Shown here one piece after another: positions 47,672 to 60,226 of a stretch of 64,000 bases of DNA (the first letter of the stretch is position 1; every line of letters begins with the position of its first letter). Source of the stretch: Osmia lignaria lignaria. Its lineage: Eukaryota > Arthropoda > Insecta > Hymenoptera > Megachilidae. The position numbers and the translations under genes are program-made. Where the stretch lies: positions 2,478,501-2,542,500 of the forward strand of contig NW_027478162.1 in NCBI RefSeq assembly GCF_051020975.1, read 5' to 3'. A model generated the notes under the pieces. The model worked only from the letters and a program-made list of their open reading frames with translations, was not told where the DNA came from and did no database searches.

Positions 47672-49281
47672 TTGCAGATTTATCTCAAGGGAAGGGGTCT
47701 GACGGACATATTTCGAGATATTTCTTCTTCTTGTTGTTCTTCTTCTGCACAGCTAAGCTGGAAGTGGCATTTGCAGCTCGCAATAGTGCAGAGTTATCTC
47801 AAAGAAAGGGGCCACGGTGTTTCTGTATCTCTATTATGTTGGTGCGGCTTCGGAACTTTTAAATATCTTGATATATCTCGAGAACTACGCATCTGATCAA
47901 ATAATATCATAGAACATAAAAAGTAGGAAACTTAATTCTCTACAAATAAGGTCTCTCAACATTTTGCCATAGCTCGCTTCGTTTCCGAGATATTTGCAGA
48001 TTTATCTCAAGGGAAGGGGCCTGACGGACATATTTCGAGATATTTCTTCTTCTTGTTGGTCTTCTTCTGCACAGCTAAGCTGGAAGTGGCATTTGCAGCT
48101 CGCAATAGTGCAGAGTTATCTCAAAGAAAGGGGCCACGGTGTTTCTGTATCTCTATTATGTTGGTGCGGCTTCGGAACTTTTAAATATCTTGATATATCT
48201 CGAGAACTACGCATCTGATCAAAAAATATCATAGAACATAAAAAGTAGGAAACTTCATTCTCTACCAAAAAGGTCTCTTAACATTTTGCCATAGCTCGCT
48301 TCGTTTCCGAGATATATGCAGATTTATCTCAAGGGAAGGGGCCTGACGGACATATTTCGGGATATTTCTTCTTCTTGTTGTTCTTCTTCTGCACAGCTAA
48401 ACAGGAAGTGGCATTTCCAGCTCGCAATAGTGCAGAGTTATCTCGAAGAAAGGGGCCACGGTGTTTCTGTATCTCTATTATGTTGGTGCGGCTTCGGAAC
48501 TTTTAAATATCTTGATATATCTCGAGAACTACGCATCCGATCAAAAAATATCATAGAACATAAAAAGTAGGAAACTTAATTCTCTACAAAAAAGGTCTCT
48601 TAACATTTTGCCATAGCTCGCTTCGTTTCCGAGATATTTGCAGATTTATCTCGAGGGAAGGGGCCTGACGGACATATTTCGAGATATTTCTTCTTCTTGT
48701 TGTTCTTCTTCTGCACAGCTAAACTGGAAGTGGCATTTCCAGCTCGCAGTAGTGCAGAGTTATCTCAAAGAAAGGGGCCACGGTGTTTCTGTATCTCTAT
48801 TATGTTGGTGCGGCTTCGGAACTTTTAAATATCTTGATATATCTCGAGAGCTACGCATCCGATCAAAAAATATCATAGAACATAAAAAGTAGGAAACTTA
48901 ATTCTCTACAAAAAAGGTCTCTTAACATTTTGCCATAGCTCGCTTCGTTTCCGAGATATTTGCAGATTTATCTCGAGGGAAGGGGCCTGACGGACATATT
49001 TCGAGATATTTCTTCTTCTTGTTGTTCTTCTTCTGCACAGCTAAGCTGGACGTGGCATTTACAGCTCGCAATAGTGCAGAGTTATCTCAAAGAAAGGGGC
49101 CACGGTGTTTCTGTATCTCTATTATGTTGGTGCGGCTTCGGAACTTTTAAATATCTTGATATATCTCGAGAACTACGCATCTGATCAAAAAATATCATAG
49201 AACATAAAAAGTAGGAAACTTAATTCTCTACAAATAAGGTCTCTTAACATTTTGCCATAGCTCGCTTCGTTTCCGAGATAT
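47028..49281 (+). repeat. Seven-unit higher-order repeat, copy 1 (2254 bp)
   Basis: The order is gaccgacattttt; ttgttggtc; ggggtctgacgg; ttgttggtc with the tail aaacttcattctctacc; a unit with gatatatgcag, tttcgggatat and gctaaacagg; then tctcgaggg with cgcagtagtg; then tctcgaggg with gctggacgtgg. The first two units belong also to the end of D2, so this HOR overlaps the 18-unit one. It is a different period from the HOR at 8-14 kb and uses different unit types. Confidence 0.88.
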
Positions 49282-50891
49282 TTGCAGATTTATCTCAAGG
49301 GAAGGGGCCTGACCGACATTTTTCGAGATATTTCTTCTTCTTGTTGTTCTTCTTCTGCACAGCTAAGCTGGAAGTGGCATTTGCAGCTCGCAATAGTGCA
49401 GAGTTATCTCAAAGAAAGGGGCCACGGTGTTTCTGTATCTCTATTATGTTGGTGCGGCTTCGGAACTTTTAAATATCTTGATATATCTCGAGAACTACGC
49501 ATCTGATCAAATAATATCATAGAACATAAAAAGTAGGAAACTTAATTCTCTACAAATAAGGTCTCTCAACATTTTGCCATAGCTCGCTTCGTTTCCGAGA
49601 TATTTGCAGATTTATCTCAAGGGAAGGGGCCTGACGGACATATTTCGAGATATTTCTTCTTCTTGTTGGTCTTCTTCTGCACAGCTAAGCTGGAAGTGGC
49701 ATTTGCAGCTCGCAATAGTGCAGAGTTATCTCAAAGAAAGGGGCCACGGTGTTTCTGTATCTCTATTATGTTGGTGCGGCTTCGGAACTTTTAAATATCT
49801 TGATATATCTCGAGAACTACGCATCTGATCAAAAAATATCATAGAACATAAAAAGTAGGAAACCTAATTTTCTACAAAAAAGGTCTCTTAACATTTTGCC
49901 GTAGCTCGCTTCGTTTCCGAGATATTTGCAGATTTATCTCAAGGGAAGGGGTCTGACGGACATATTTCGAGATATTTCTTCTTCTTGTTGTTCTTCTTCT
50001 GCACAGCTAAGCTGGAAGTGGCATTTGCAGCTCGCAATAGTGCAGAGTTATCTCAAAGAAAGGGGCCACGGTGTTTCTGTATCTCTATTATGTTGGTGCG
50101 GCTTCGGAACTTTTAAATATCTTGATATATCTCGAGAACTACGCATCTGATCAAATAATATCATAGAACATAAAAAGTAGGAAACTTAATTCTCTACAAA
50201 TAAGGTCTCTCAACATTTTGCCATAGCTCGCTTCGTTTCCGAGATATTTGCAGATTTATCTCAAGGGAAGGGGCCTGACGGACATATTTCGAGATATTTC
50301 TTCTTCTTGTTGGTCTTCTTCTGCACAGCTAAGCTGGAAGTGGCATTTGCAGCTCGCAATAGTGCAGAGTTATCTCAAAGAAAGGGGCCACGGTGTTTCT
50401 GTATCTCTATTATGTTGGTGCGGCTTCGGAACTTTTAAATATCTTGATATATCTCGAGAACTACGCATCTGATCAAAAAATATCATAGAACATAAAAAGT
50501 AGGAAACTTCATTCTCTACCAAAAAGGTCTCTTAACATTTTGCCATAGCTCGCTTCGTTTCCGAGATATATGCAGATTTATCTCAAGGGAAGGGGCCTGA
50601 CGGACATATTTCGGGATATTTCTTCTTCTTGTTGTTCTTCTTCTGCACAGCTAAACAGGAAGTGGCATTTCCAGCTCGCAATAGTGCAGAGTTATCTGAA
50701 AGAAAGGGGCCACGGTGTTTCTGTATCTCTATTATGTTGGTGCGGCTTCGGTACTTTTAAATATCTTGATATATCTCGAGAACTACGCATCTGATCAAAT
50801 AATATCATAGAACATAAAAAGTAGGAAACTTAATTCTCTACAAATAAGGTCTCTTAACATTTTGCCATAGCTCGCTTCGTTTCCGAGATAT
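49282..50891 (+). repeat. Seven-unit higher-order repeat, copy 2 (five units)
   Basis: Units at 49282, 49604, 49926, 50248 and 50570 repeat those at 47028-48316 exactly 2254 bp away, including aaacttcattctctacc and gatatatgcag/tttcgggatat/gctaaacagg. The copy breaks inside the fifth unit, which continues with ttatctgaaagaaagg and cttcggtactttt instead of ttatctcgaagaaagg. It then runs into the mosaic domain. Confidence 0.87.
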
Positions 50892-53467
50892 TTGCAGATT
50901 TATCTCAAGGGAAGGGGCCTGACGGACATATTTCGAGATATTTCTTCTTCTTGTTGGTCTTCTTCTGCACAGCTAAGCTGGAAGTGGCATTTGCAGCTCG
51001 CAATGGTGCAGAGTTATCTCAAAGAAAGGGGCCACGGTGTTTCTGTATCTCTATTATGTTGGTGCGGCTTCGGATCTTTTAAATATCTCGATATATCTCG
51101 AAAACTACGCTTCTGATCAAAAAATATCATAGAACCTAAATTGTGGGAAATATAATTCTCTACAAAAAAGGTCTCTTAACATTTTGCCGTAGCTCGCTTC
51201 GTTTCCGAGATATTTGCAGATTTATCTCAAGGGAAGGGGCCTGACGGACATATTTCCAGATATTTCTTCTTCTTGTTGTTCTTCTTCTGCACAGCTAAGC
51301 TGGAAGTGGCATTTGCAGCTCGCAATAGTGCAGGGTTATCTCAAAGAAAGGGGCCACGGTGTTTCTGTATCTCTATTATGTTGGTGCGGCTTCGGAACTT
51401 TTAAATATCTTGATATATCTCGAGAACTACGCATCCGATCAAAAAATATCATAGAACATAAAAAGTAGGAAACTGAATTCTCTACAAAAAAGGTCTCTTA
51501 ACATTTTGCCATAGCTCGCTTCGTTTCCGAGATATTTGCAGATTTATCTCGAGGGAAGGGGCCTGACGGACATATTTCGAGATATTTCTTCTTCTTGTTG
51601 TTCTTCTTCTGCACAGCTAAGCTGGAAGCGGCATTTGCGGCTCGCACTAGTGCAGAGTTATCTCAAAGAAAGGGGCCACGGTGTTTCTGTATCTCTGTTA
51701 TGTTGGTGCGGCTTCGGAACTTTTAAATATCTTGATATATCTCGAGAACTACGCATCTGATCAAAAAATATCATAGAACATAAAAAGTAGGAAACCTAAT
51801 TTTCTACAAAAACGGTCTCTTAACATTTTGCCGTAGCTCGCTTCGTTTCCGAGATATTTGCAGATTTATCTCAAGGGAAGGGGTCTGACGGACATATTTC
51901 GAGATATTTCTTCTTCTTGTTGTTCTTCTTCTGCACAGCTAAGCTGGAAGTGGCATTTGCAGCTCGCAATAGTGCAGAGTTATCTCAAAGAAAGGGGCCA
52001 CGGTGTTTCTGTATCTCTATTATGTTGGTGCGGCTTCGGAACTTTTAAATATCTTGATATATCTCGAGAACTACGCATCTGATCAAAAAATATCATAGAA
52101 CATAAAAAGTAGGAAACTTCATTCTCTACCAAAAAGGTCTCTTAACATTTTGCCATAGCTCGCTTCGTTTCCGAGATATATGCAGATTTATCTCAAGGGA
52201 AGGGGCCTGACGGACATATTTCGGGATATTTCTTCTTCTTGTTGTTCTTCTTCTGCACAGCTAAACTGGAAGTGGCATTTCCAGCTCGCAATAGCGCAGA
52301 GTTATCTCAAAGAAAGGGGCCACGGTGTTTCTGTATCTCTGTTATGTTGGTGCGGCTTCGGAACTTTTAAATATCTTGATATATCTCGAGAACTACGCAT
52401 CTGATCAAAAAATATCATAGAACATAAAAAGTAGGAAACCTAATTTTCTACAAAAAAGGTCTCTTAACATTTTGCCGTAGCTCGCTTCGTTTCCGAGATA
52501 TTTGCAGATTTATCTCAAGGGAAGGGGTCTGACGGACATATTTCGAGATATTTCTTCTTCTTGTTGTTCTTCTTCTGCACAGCTAAGCTGGAAGTGGCAT
52601 TTGCAGCTCGCAATAGTGCAGAGTTATCTCAAAGAAAGGGGCCACGGTGTTTCTGTATCTCTATTATGTTGGTGCGGCTTCGGAACTTTTAAATATCTTG
52701 ATATATCTCGAGAACTACGCATCTGATCGAAAAATATCATAGAACATAAAAAGTAGGAAACTTAATTCTCTACAAAACAGGTCTCTTAACATTTTGCCAT
52801 AGCTCGCTTCGTTTCCGAGATATTTGCAGATTTATCTTAAGGGAAGGGGCCTGACGGACATATTTCGAGATATTTCTTCTTTTTGTTGCTCTTCTTCTGC
52901 ACAGCTAAGCTGGAAGTGGCATTTGCAGCTCGCAATAGTGCAGAGTTATCTCAAAGAAAGGGGCCACGGTGTTTCTGTATCTCTATTATGTTGGTGCGGC
53001 TTCGGAACTTTTAAATATCTTGATATATCTCGAGAACTACGCATCCGATCAAAAAATATCATAGAACATAAAAAGTAGCAAACTTAATTCTCTACAAAAA
53101 AGGTCTCTTAACATTTTGCCATAGCTCGCTTCGTTTCCGAGATATTTGCAGATTTATCTCGAGGGAAGGGGCCTGACGGACATATTTCGAGATATTTCTT
53201 CTTCTTGTTGTTCTTCTTCTGCACAGCTAAGCTGGAAGCGGCATTTGCGGCTCGCACTAGTGCAGAGTTATCTCAAAGAAAGGGGCCACGGTGTTTCTGT
53301 ATCTCTATTATGTTGGTGCAGCTTCGGATCTTTTAAATATCTCGATATATCTCGAAAACTACGCTTCTGATCAAAAAATATCATAGAACATAAATTGTAG
53401 GAAACATAATTCTCTACAAAAAAGGTCTCTTAACATTTTGCCATAGCTCGTTTCGTTTCCGAGATAT
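50892..53467 (+). repeat. Satellite domain 6, left part: mosaic units
   Basis: Eight units of mixed types. The unit at 50892 (ttgttggtc, caatggtgcag, cttcggatctttt, tail aacctaaattgtgggaaat) recurs at 55721. The unit at 53146 (tctcgaggg, gaagcggc, tgcagcttcggatc) recurs in modified form at 56043. Units at 51858 and 52502 are of the ggggtctgacgg type, and 52180 has gatatatgcag with caatagcgcag. Tail II reappears here after 50 consecutive tail-I units. Confidence 0.83.
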
Positions 53468-55076
53468 TTGCAGATATATCTCAAGGGAAGGGGCCTGACG
53501 GACATATTTCGAGATATTTCCTCTTCTTGTTGTTCTTCTTCTGCACAGCTAAACTGGAAGTGGCATTTCCAGCTCGCAATAGCGCAGAGTTATCTCAAAG
53601 AAAGGGGCCACGGTGTTTCTGTATCTCTATTATGTTGGTGCGGCTTCGGAACTTTTAAATATCTTGATATATCTCGAGAACTACGCATCTGATCAAAAAA
53701 TATCATAGAACATAAAAAGTAGGAAACTTAATTCTCTACAAATAAGGTCTCTTAACATTTTGCCATAGCTCGCTTCGTTTCCGAGATATTTGCAGATTTA
53801 TCTCAAGGGAAGGGGCCTGACGGACATGTTTCGAGATATTTCTTCTTCTTGTTGGTCTTCTTCTGCACAGCTAAGCTGGACGTGGCATTTACAGCTCGCA
53901 ATAGTGCAGAGTTGTCTCAAAGAAAGGGGCCACGGTGTTTCTGTATCTCTATTATGTTGGTGCGGCTTCGGAACTTTTAAATATCTTGATATATCTCGAG
54001 AGCTACGCATCCGATCAAAAAATATCATAGAACATAAAAAGTAGGAAACTTAATTCTCTACAAAAAAGGTCTCTTAACATTTTGCCATAGCTCGCTTCGT
54101 TTCCGAGATATTTGCAGATTTATCTCGAGGGAAGGGGCCTGACGGACATATTTCGAGATATTTCTTCTTCTTGTTGTTCTTCTTCTGCACAGCTAAGCTG
54201 GACGTGGCATTTACAGCTCGCAATAGTGCAGAGTTATCTCAAAGAAAGGGGCCACGGTGTTTCTGTATCTCTATTATGTTGGTGCGGCTTCGGAACTTTT
54301 AAATATCTTGATATATCTCGAGAACTACGCCTCTGATCGAAAAATATCATAGAACATAAAAAGTAGGAAACTTAATTCTCTACAAAAAAGGTCTCTTAAC
54401 ATTTTGCCATAGCTCGCTTGGTTTCCGAGATATTTGCAGATTTATCTCAAGGGAAGGGGCCGACGGACATATTTCGAGATATTTCTTCTTCTTGTTGTTC
54501 TTCTTCTGCACAGCTAAGCTGGAAGTGGCATTTGCAGCTCGCAATAGTGCAGAGTTATCTCAAAGAAAGGGGCCACGGTGTTTCTGTACCTCTATTATGT
54601 TGGTGCAGCTTCGGAGCTTTTAAATATCTTGATATATCTCGAGAACTACGCATCTGATCAAAAAATATCATAGAACATAAAAAGTAGGAAACTTAATTCT
54701 CTACAAAAAAGGTCTCTTAACGTTTTGCAATAGCTCGCTTCGTTTCCGAGATATTTGCAGATTTATCTCAAGGGAAGGGTCCTGACGGACATATTTCGAG
54801 ATATTTCTTCTTCTTGTTGTTCTTCTTCTGCACAGCTAAACTGGAAGTGGCATTTCCAGCTCGCAATAGTGCAGAGTTACCCCAAAGAAAGGGGCCACGG
54901 TGTTTCTGTATCTCTATTATGTTGGTGCGGCTTCGGAACTTTTAAATATCTCGATATATCTCGAAAACTACGCTTCTGATCAAAAAATATCATAGAACAT
55001 AAAAAGTAGGAAACCTAATTTTCTACAAAAAAGGTCTCTTAACATTTTGCCGTAGCTCGCTTCGTTTCCGAGATAT
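53468..55076 (+). repeat. Five-unit block, copy 1 (1609 bp)
   Basis: The order is ttcctcttc with caatagcgcag (53468); ttgttggtc, gctggacgtgg and gagttgtctc (53790, here with the private gacatgtttcg); tctcgaggg with gctggacgtgg and a cctctgatcg tail (54112); the 321-bp unit with aaggggccgacgg (54434); and gggtcctgacgg with gttaccccaaag, preceded by taacgttttgcaatagc (54755). The same five recur at 58940-60548. Confidence 0.88.
54434..54754 (+). repeat. 321-bp satellite unit with a copied 1-bp deletion
   Basis: This unit reads aaggggccgacgg where others read aaggggcctgacgg (one T lost). It also has cgcttggtttccgag just upstream, ctgtacctc and tgcagcttcggagc. The identical deletion with the same linked changes occurs in the units at 59906 and 63124, so it arose once and spread with its block. 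Confidence 0.92.
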
Positions 55077-57974
55077 TTGCAGATTTATCTCAAGGGAAGG
55101 GGTCTGACGGACATATTTCGAGATATTTCTTCTTCTTGTTGTTCTTCTTCTGCACAGCTAAGCTGGAAGTGGCATTTGCAGCTCGCAATAGTGCAGAGTT
55201 ATCTCAAAGAAAGGGGCCACGGTGTTTCTGTATCTCTATTATGTTGGTGCGGCTTCGGAACTTTTAAATATCTTGATATATCTCGAGAACTACGCATCTG
55301 ATCAAAAAATATCATAGAACATAAAAAGTAGGAAACTTCATTCTCTACCAAAAAGGTCTCTTAACATTTTGCCATAGCTCGCTTCGTTTCCGAGATATAT
55401 GCAGATTTATCTCAAGGGAAGGGGCCTGACGGACATATTTCGGGATATTTCTTCTTCTTGTTGTTCTTCTTCTGCACAGCTAAACAGGAAGTGGCATTTC
55501 CAGCTCGCAATAGTGCAGAGTTATCTGAAAGAAAGGGGCCACGGTGTTTCTGTATCTCTATTATGTTGGTGCGGCTTCGGTACTTTTAAATATCTTGATA
55601 TATCTCGAGAACTACGCATCTGATCAAATAATATCATAGAACATAAAAAGTAGGAAACTTAATTCTCTACAAATAAGGTCTCTTAACATTTTGCCATAGC
55701 TCGCTTCGTTTCCGAGATATTTGCAGATTTATCTCAAGGGAAGGGGCCTGACGGACATATTTCGAGATATTTCTTCTTCTTGTTGGTCTTCTTCTGCACA
55801 GCTAAGCTGGAAGTGGCATTTGCAGCTCGCAATGGTGCAGAGTTATCTCAAAGAAAGGGGCCACGGTGTTTCTGTATCTCTATTATGTTGGTGCGGCTTC
55901 GGATCTTTTAAATATCTCGATATATCTCGAAAACTACGCTTCTGATCAAAAAATATCATAGAACCTAAATTGTGGGAAATATAATTCTCTACAAAAAAGG
56001 TCTCTTAACATTTTGCCGTAGCTCGCTTCGTTTCCGAGATATTTGCAGATTTATCTCGAGGGAAGGGGCCTGACGGACATATTTCGAGGTATTTCTTCTT
56101 CTTGTTGTTCTTCTTCTGCACAGCTAAGCTGGAAGCGGCATTTGCGGCTCGCACTAGTGCAGAGTTATCTCAAAGAAAGGGGCCACGGTGTTTCTGTATC
56201 TCTATTATGTTGGTGCAGCTTCGGATCTTTTAAATATCTCGATATATCTCGAAAACTACGCTTCTGATCAAAAAATATCATAGAACATAAATTGTAGGAA
56301 ACATAATTCTCTACAAAAAAGGTCTCTTAACATTTTGCCATAGCTCGTTTCGTTTCCGAGATATTTGCAGATATATCTCAAGGCAAGGGGCCCGACGGAC
56401 ATATTTCGAGATATTTCCTCTTCTTGTTGTTCTTCTTCTGCACAGCTAAACTGGAAGTGGCATTTCCAGCTCGCAATAGCGCAGAGTTATCTCAAAGAAA
56501 GGGGCCACGGTGTTTCTGTATCTCTGTTATGTTGGTGCGGCTTCGGAACTTTTAAATATCTTGATATATCTCGAGAACTACGCATCTGATCAAAAAATAT
56601 CATAGAACATAAAAAGTAGGAAACCTAATTTTCTACAAAAAAGGTCTCTTAACATTTTGCCGTAGCTCGCTTCGTTTCCGAGATATTTGCAGATTTATCT
56701 CAAGGGAAGGGGTCTGACGGACATATTTCGAGATATTTCTTCTTCTTGTTGTTCTTCTTCTGCACAGCTAAGCTGGAAGTGGCATTTGCAGCTCGCAATA
56801 GTGCAGAGTTATCTCAAAGAAAGGGGCCACGGTGTTTCTGTATCTCTATTATGTTGGTGCGGCTTCGGAACTTTTAAATATCTTGATATATCTCGAGAAC
56901 TACGCATCTGATCGAAAAATATCATAGAACATAAAAAGTAGGAAACTTAATTCTCTACAAAACAGGTCTCTTAACATTTTGCCATAGCTCGCTTCGTTTC
57001 CGAGATATTTGCAGATTTATCTCAAGGGAAGGGGCCTGACGGACATATTTCGAGATATTTTTTCTTCTTGTTGTTCTTCTTCTGCACAGCTAAGCTGGAA
57101 GTGGCATTTGCAGCTCGCAATAGTGCAGAGTTATCTCAAAGAAAGGGGCCACGGTGTGTCTGTATCTCTATTATGTTGGTGCGGCTTCGGAACTTTTAAA
57201 TATCTTGATATATCTCGAGAACTACGCATCTGATCGAAAAATATCATAGAACATAAAAAGTAGGAAACTTAATTCTCTACAAAAAAGGTCTCTTAACGTT
57301 TTGCAATAGCTCGCTTCGTTTCCGAGATATTTGCAGATTTATCTCAAGGGAAGGGGCCTGACGGACATATTCCGAGATATTTCTTCTTCTTGTTGTTCCT
57401 CTTCTGCACAGCTAAGCTGGAAGTGGCATTTGCAGGTCGCAATAGTGCAGAGTTATCTCAAAGAAAGGGGCCACGGTGTTTCTGTATCTCTATTATGTTG
57501 GTGCGGCTTCGGAACTTTTAAATATCTCGATATATCTCGAAAACTACGCTTCTGATCAAAAAATATCAGAGAACGTAAATTGTAGGAAACATAATTCTCT
57601 ACAAAAAAGGTCTCTTAAGATTTTGCCATAGCTCGCTTCGTTTCCGAGATATTTGCAGATTTATCTCCAGGGAAGGGGCCTGACGGACATATTTCGAGAT
57701 ATTTCTTCTTCTTGTTGTTCTTCTTCTGCACAGCTAAGCTGGAAGTGGCATTTGCAGCTCGCAATAGTGCAGAGTTATCTCAAAGAAAGGGGCCACGGTG
57801 TTTCTGTATCTCTATTATGTTGGTGCGGCTTCGGAACTTTTAAATATCTTGATATATCTCGAGAACTACGCATCTGATCAAAAAATATCGTAGAACATAA
57901 AAAGTAGGAAACTTAATTCTCTACAAATAAGGTCTCTTAACATTTTGCCATAGCTCGCTTGGTTTCCGAGATAT
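55077..57974 (+). repeat. Satellite domain 6, middle part: nine mosaic units
   Basis: Units at 55399 and 55721 copy those at 50570 and 50892 (gatatatgcag, tttcgggatat, ttatctgaaag, cttcggtactttt; then caatggtgcag, cttcggatctttt and aacctaaattgtgggaaat). Units at 56043 and 56365 relate to 53146 and 53468, with private tttcgaggtat and aaggcaaggggcccg changes. The 57009 unit shares ctacaaaacagg and cggtgtgtctgt with the dimer at 34792. Block order is shuffled relative to 50.5-53.5 kb. Confidence 0.83.
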
Positions 57975-58618
57975 TTGCAGATTTATCTCAAGGGAAGGGG
58001 CCTGAGGGACATATTTCGAGATATTTCTTCTTCTTGTTGTTCTTCTTCTGCACAGCTAAGCTGGAAGTGGCATTTGCAGGTCGCAATAGTGCAGAGTTAT
58101 CTCAAAGAAAGGGGCCACGGTGTTTCTGTATCTCTATTATGTTGGTGCGGCTTCGGAACTTTTAAATATCTCGATATATCTCGAAAACTACGCTTCTGAT
58201 CAAAAAATATCAGAGAACGTAAATTGTAGGAAACATAATTCTCTACAAAAAAGGTCTCTTAACATTTTGCCATAGCTCGCTTCGTTTCCGAGATATTTGC
58301 AGATTTATCTCAAGGGAAGGGGCCTGACGGACATATTTCGAGATATTTCTTCTTCTTGTTGTTCTTCTTCTGCACAGCTAAGCTGGAAGTGGCATTTGCA
58401 GCGCGCAATAGTGCAGAGTTATCTCAAAGAAAGGGGCCACGGTGTTTCTGTATCTCTATTATGTTGGTGCGGCTTCGGAACTTTTAAATATCTTGATATA
58501 TCTCGAGAACTACGCATCTGATCAAAAAATATCATAGAACATAAAAAGTAGGAAACTTAATTCTCTACAAAAAAGGTCTCTTAACGTTTTGCAATAGCGC
58601 GCTTCGTTTCCGAGAAAT

Positions 58619-58939
58619 TTGCAGATTTATCTCAAGGAAGGGTCCTGACGGACATATTTCGAGATATTTCTTCTTCTTGTTGTTCTTCTTCTGCACAGCT
58701 AAACTGGAAGTGGCATTTCCAGCTCGCAATAGTGCAGAGCTATCCCAAAGAAAGGGGCCACGGTGTTTCCGTATCTCTATTATGTTGGTGCGGCTTCGGA
58801 ACTTTTAAATATCTCGATATATCTCGAAAACTACGCTTCTGATCAAAAAATATCATAGAACATAAATTGTAGGAAACATAATTCTCTACAAAAAAGGTCT
58901 CTTAACATTTTGCCATAGCTCGTTTCGTTTCCGAGATAT
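58619..58939 (+). repeat. 321-bp satellite unit with a second 1-bp deletion type
   Basis: It reads ttatctcaaggaaggg where others read ttatctcaagggaaggg, so one G is lost. Linked changes are aatagcgcgcttcg and gagaaatttgc upstream, cagagctatcccaaag, and gtttccgtatc. The same unit is found at 61837 with all these changes, copied as part of the ten-unit repeat. Confidence 0.92.
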
Positions 58940-59905
58940 TTGCAGATATATCTCAAGGGAAGGGGCCTGACGGACATATTTCGAGATATTTCCTCTTCTT
59001 GTTGTTCTTCTTCTGCACAGCTAAACTGGAAGTGGCATTTCCAGCTCGCAATAGCGCAGAGTTATCTCAAAGAAAGGGGCCACGGTGTTTCTGTATCTCT
59101 ATTATGTTGGTGCGGCTTCGGAACTTTTAAATATCTTGATATATCTCGAGAACTACGCATCTGATCAAAAAATATCATAGAACATAAAAAGTAGGAAACT
59201 TAATTCTCTACAAATAAGGTCTCTTAACATTTTGCCATAGCTCGCTTCGTTTCCGAGATATTTGCAGATTTATCTCAAGGGAAGGGGCCTGACGGACATA
59301 TTTCGAGATATTTCTTCTTCTTGTTGGTCTTCTTCTGCACAGCTAAGCTGGACGTGGCATTTACAGCTCGCAATAGTGCAGAGTTGTCTCAAAGAAAGGG
59401 GCCACGGTGTTTCTGTATCTCTATTATGTTGGTGCGGCTTCGGAACTTTTAAATATCTTGATATATCTCGAGAGCTACGCATCCGATCAAAAAATATCAT
59501 AGAACATAAAAAGTGGGAAACTTAATTCTCTACAAAAAAGGTCTCTTAACATTTTGCCATAGCTCGCTTCGTTTCCGAGATATTTGCAGATTTATCTCGA
59601 GGGAAGGGGCCTGACGGACATATTTCGAGATATTTCTTCTTCTTGTTGTTCTTCTTCTGCACAGCTAAGCTGGACGTGGCATTTACAGCTCGCAATAGTG
59701 CAGAGTTATCTCAAAGAAAGGGGCCACGGTGTTTCTGTATCTCTATTATGTTGGTGCGGCTTCGGAACTTTTAAATATCTTGATATATCTCGAGAACTAC
59801 GCCTCTGATCGAAAAATATCATAGAACATAAAAAGTAGGAAACTTAATTCTCTACAAAAAAGGTCTCTTAACATTTTGCCATAGCTCGCTTGGTTTCCGA
59901 GATAT

Positions 59906-60226
59906 TTGCAGATTTATCTCAAGGGAAGGGGCCGACGGACATATTTCGAGATATTTCTTCTTCTTGTTGTTCTTCTTCTGCACAGCTAAGCTGGAAGTGG
60001 CATTTGCAGCTCGCAATAGTGCAGAGTTATCTCAAAGAAAGGGGCCACGGTGTTTCTGTACCTCTATTATGTTGGTGCAGCTTCGGAGCTTTTAAATATC
60101 TTGATATATCTCGAGAACTACGCATCTGATCAAAAAATATCATAGAACATAAAAAGTAGGAAACTTAATTCTCTACAAAAAAGGTCTCTTAACGTTTTGC
60201 AATAGCTCGCTTCGTTTCCGAGATAT
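59906..60226 (+). repeat. 321-bp satellite unit, copy of the 54434 deletion variant
   Basis: It has aaggggccgacgg, ctgtacctc and tgcagcttcggagc exactly as at 54434 and is followed by the same gttaccccaaag unit. It belongs to copy E1 of the ten-unit repeat. Confidence 0.92.
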
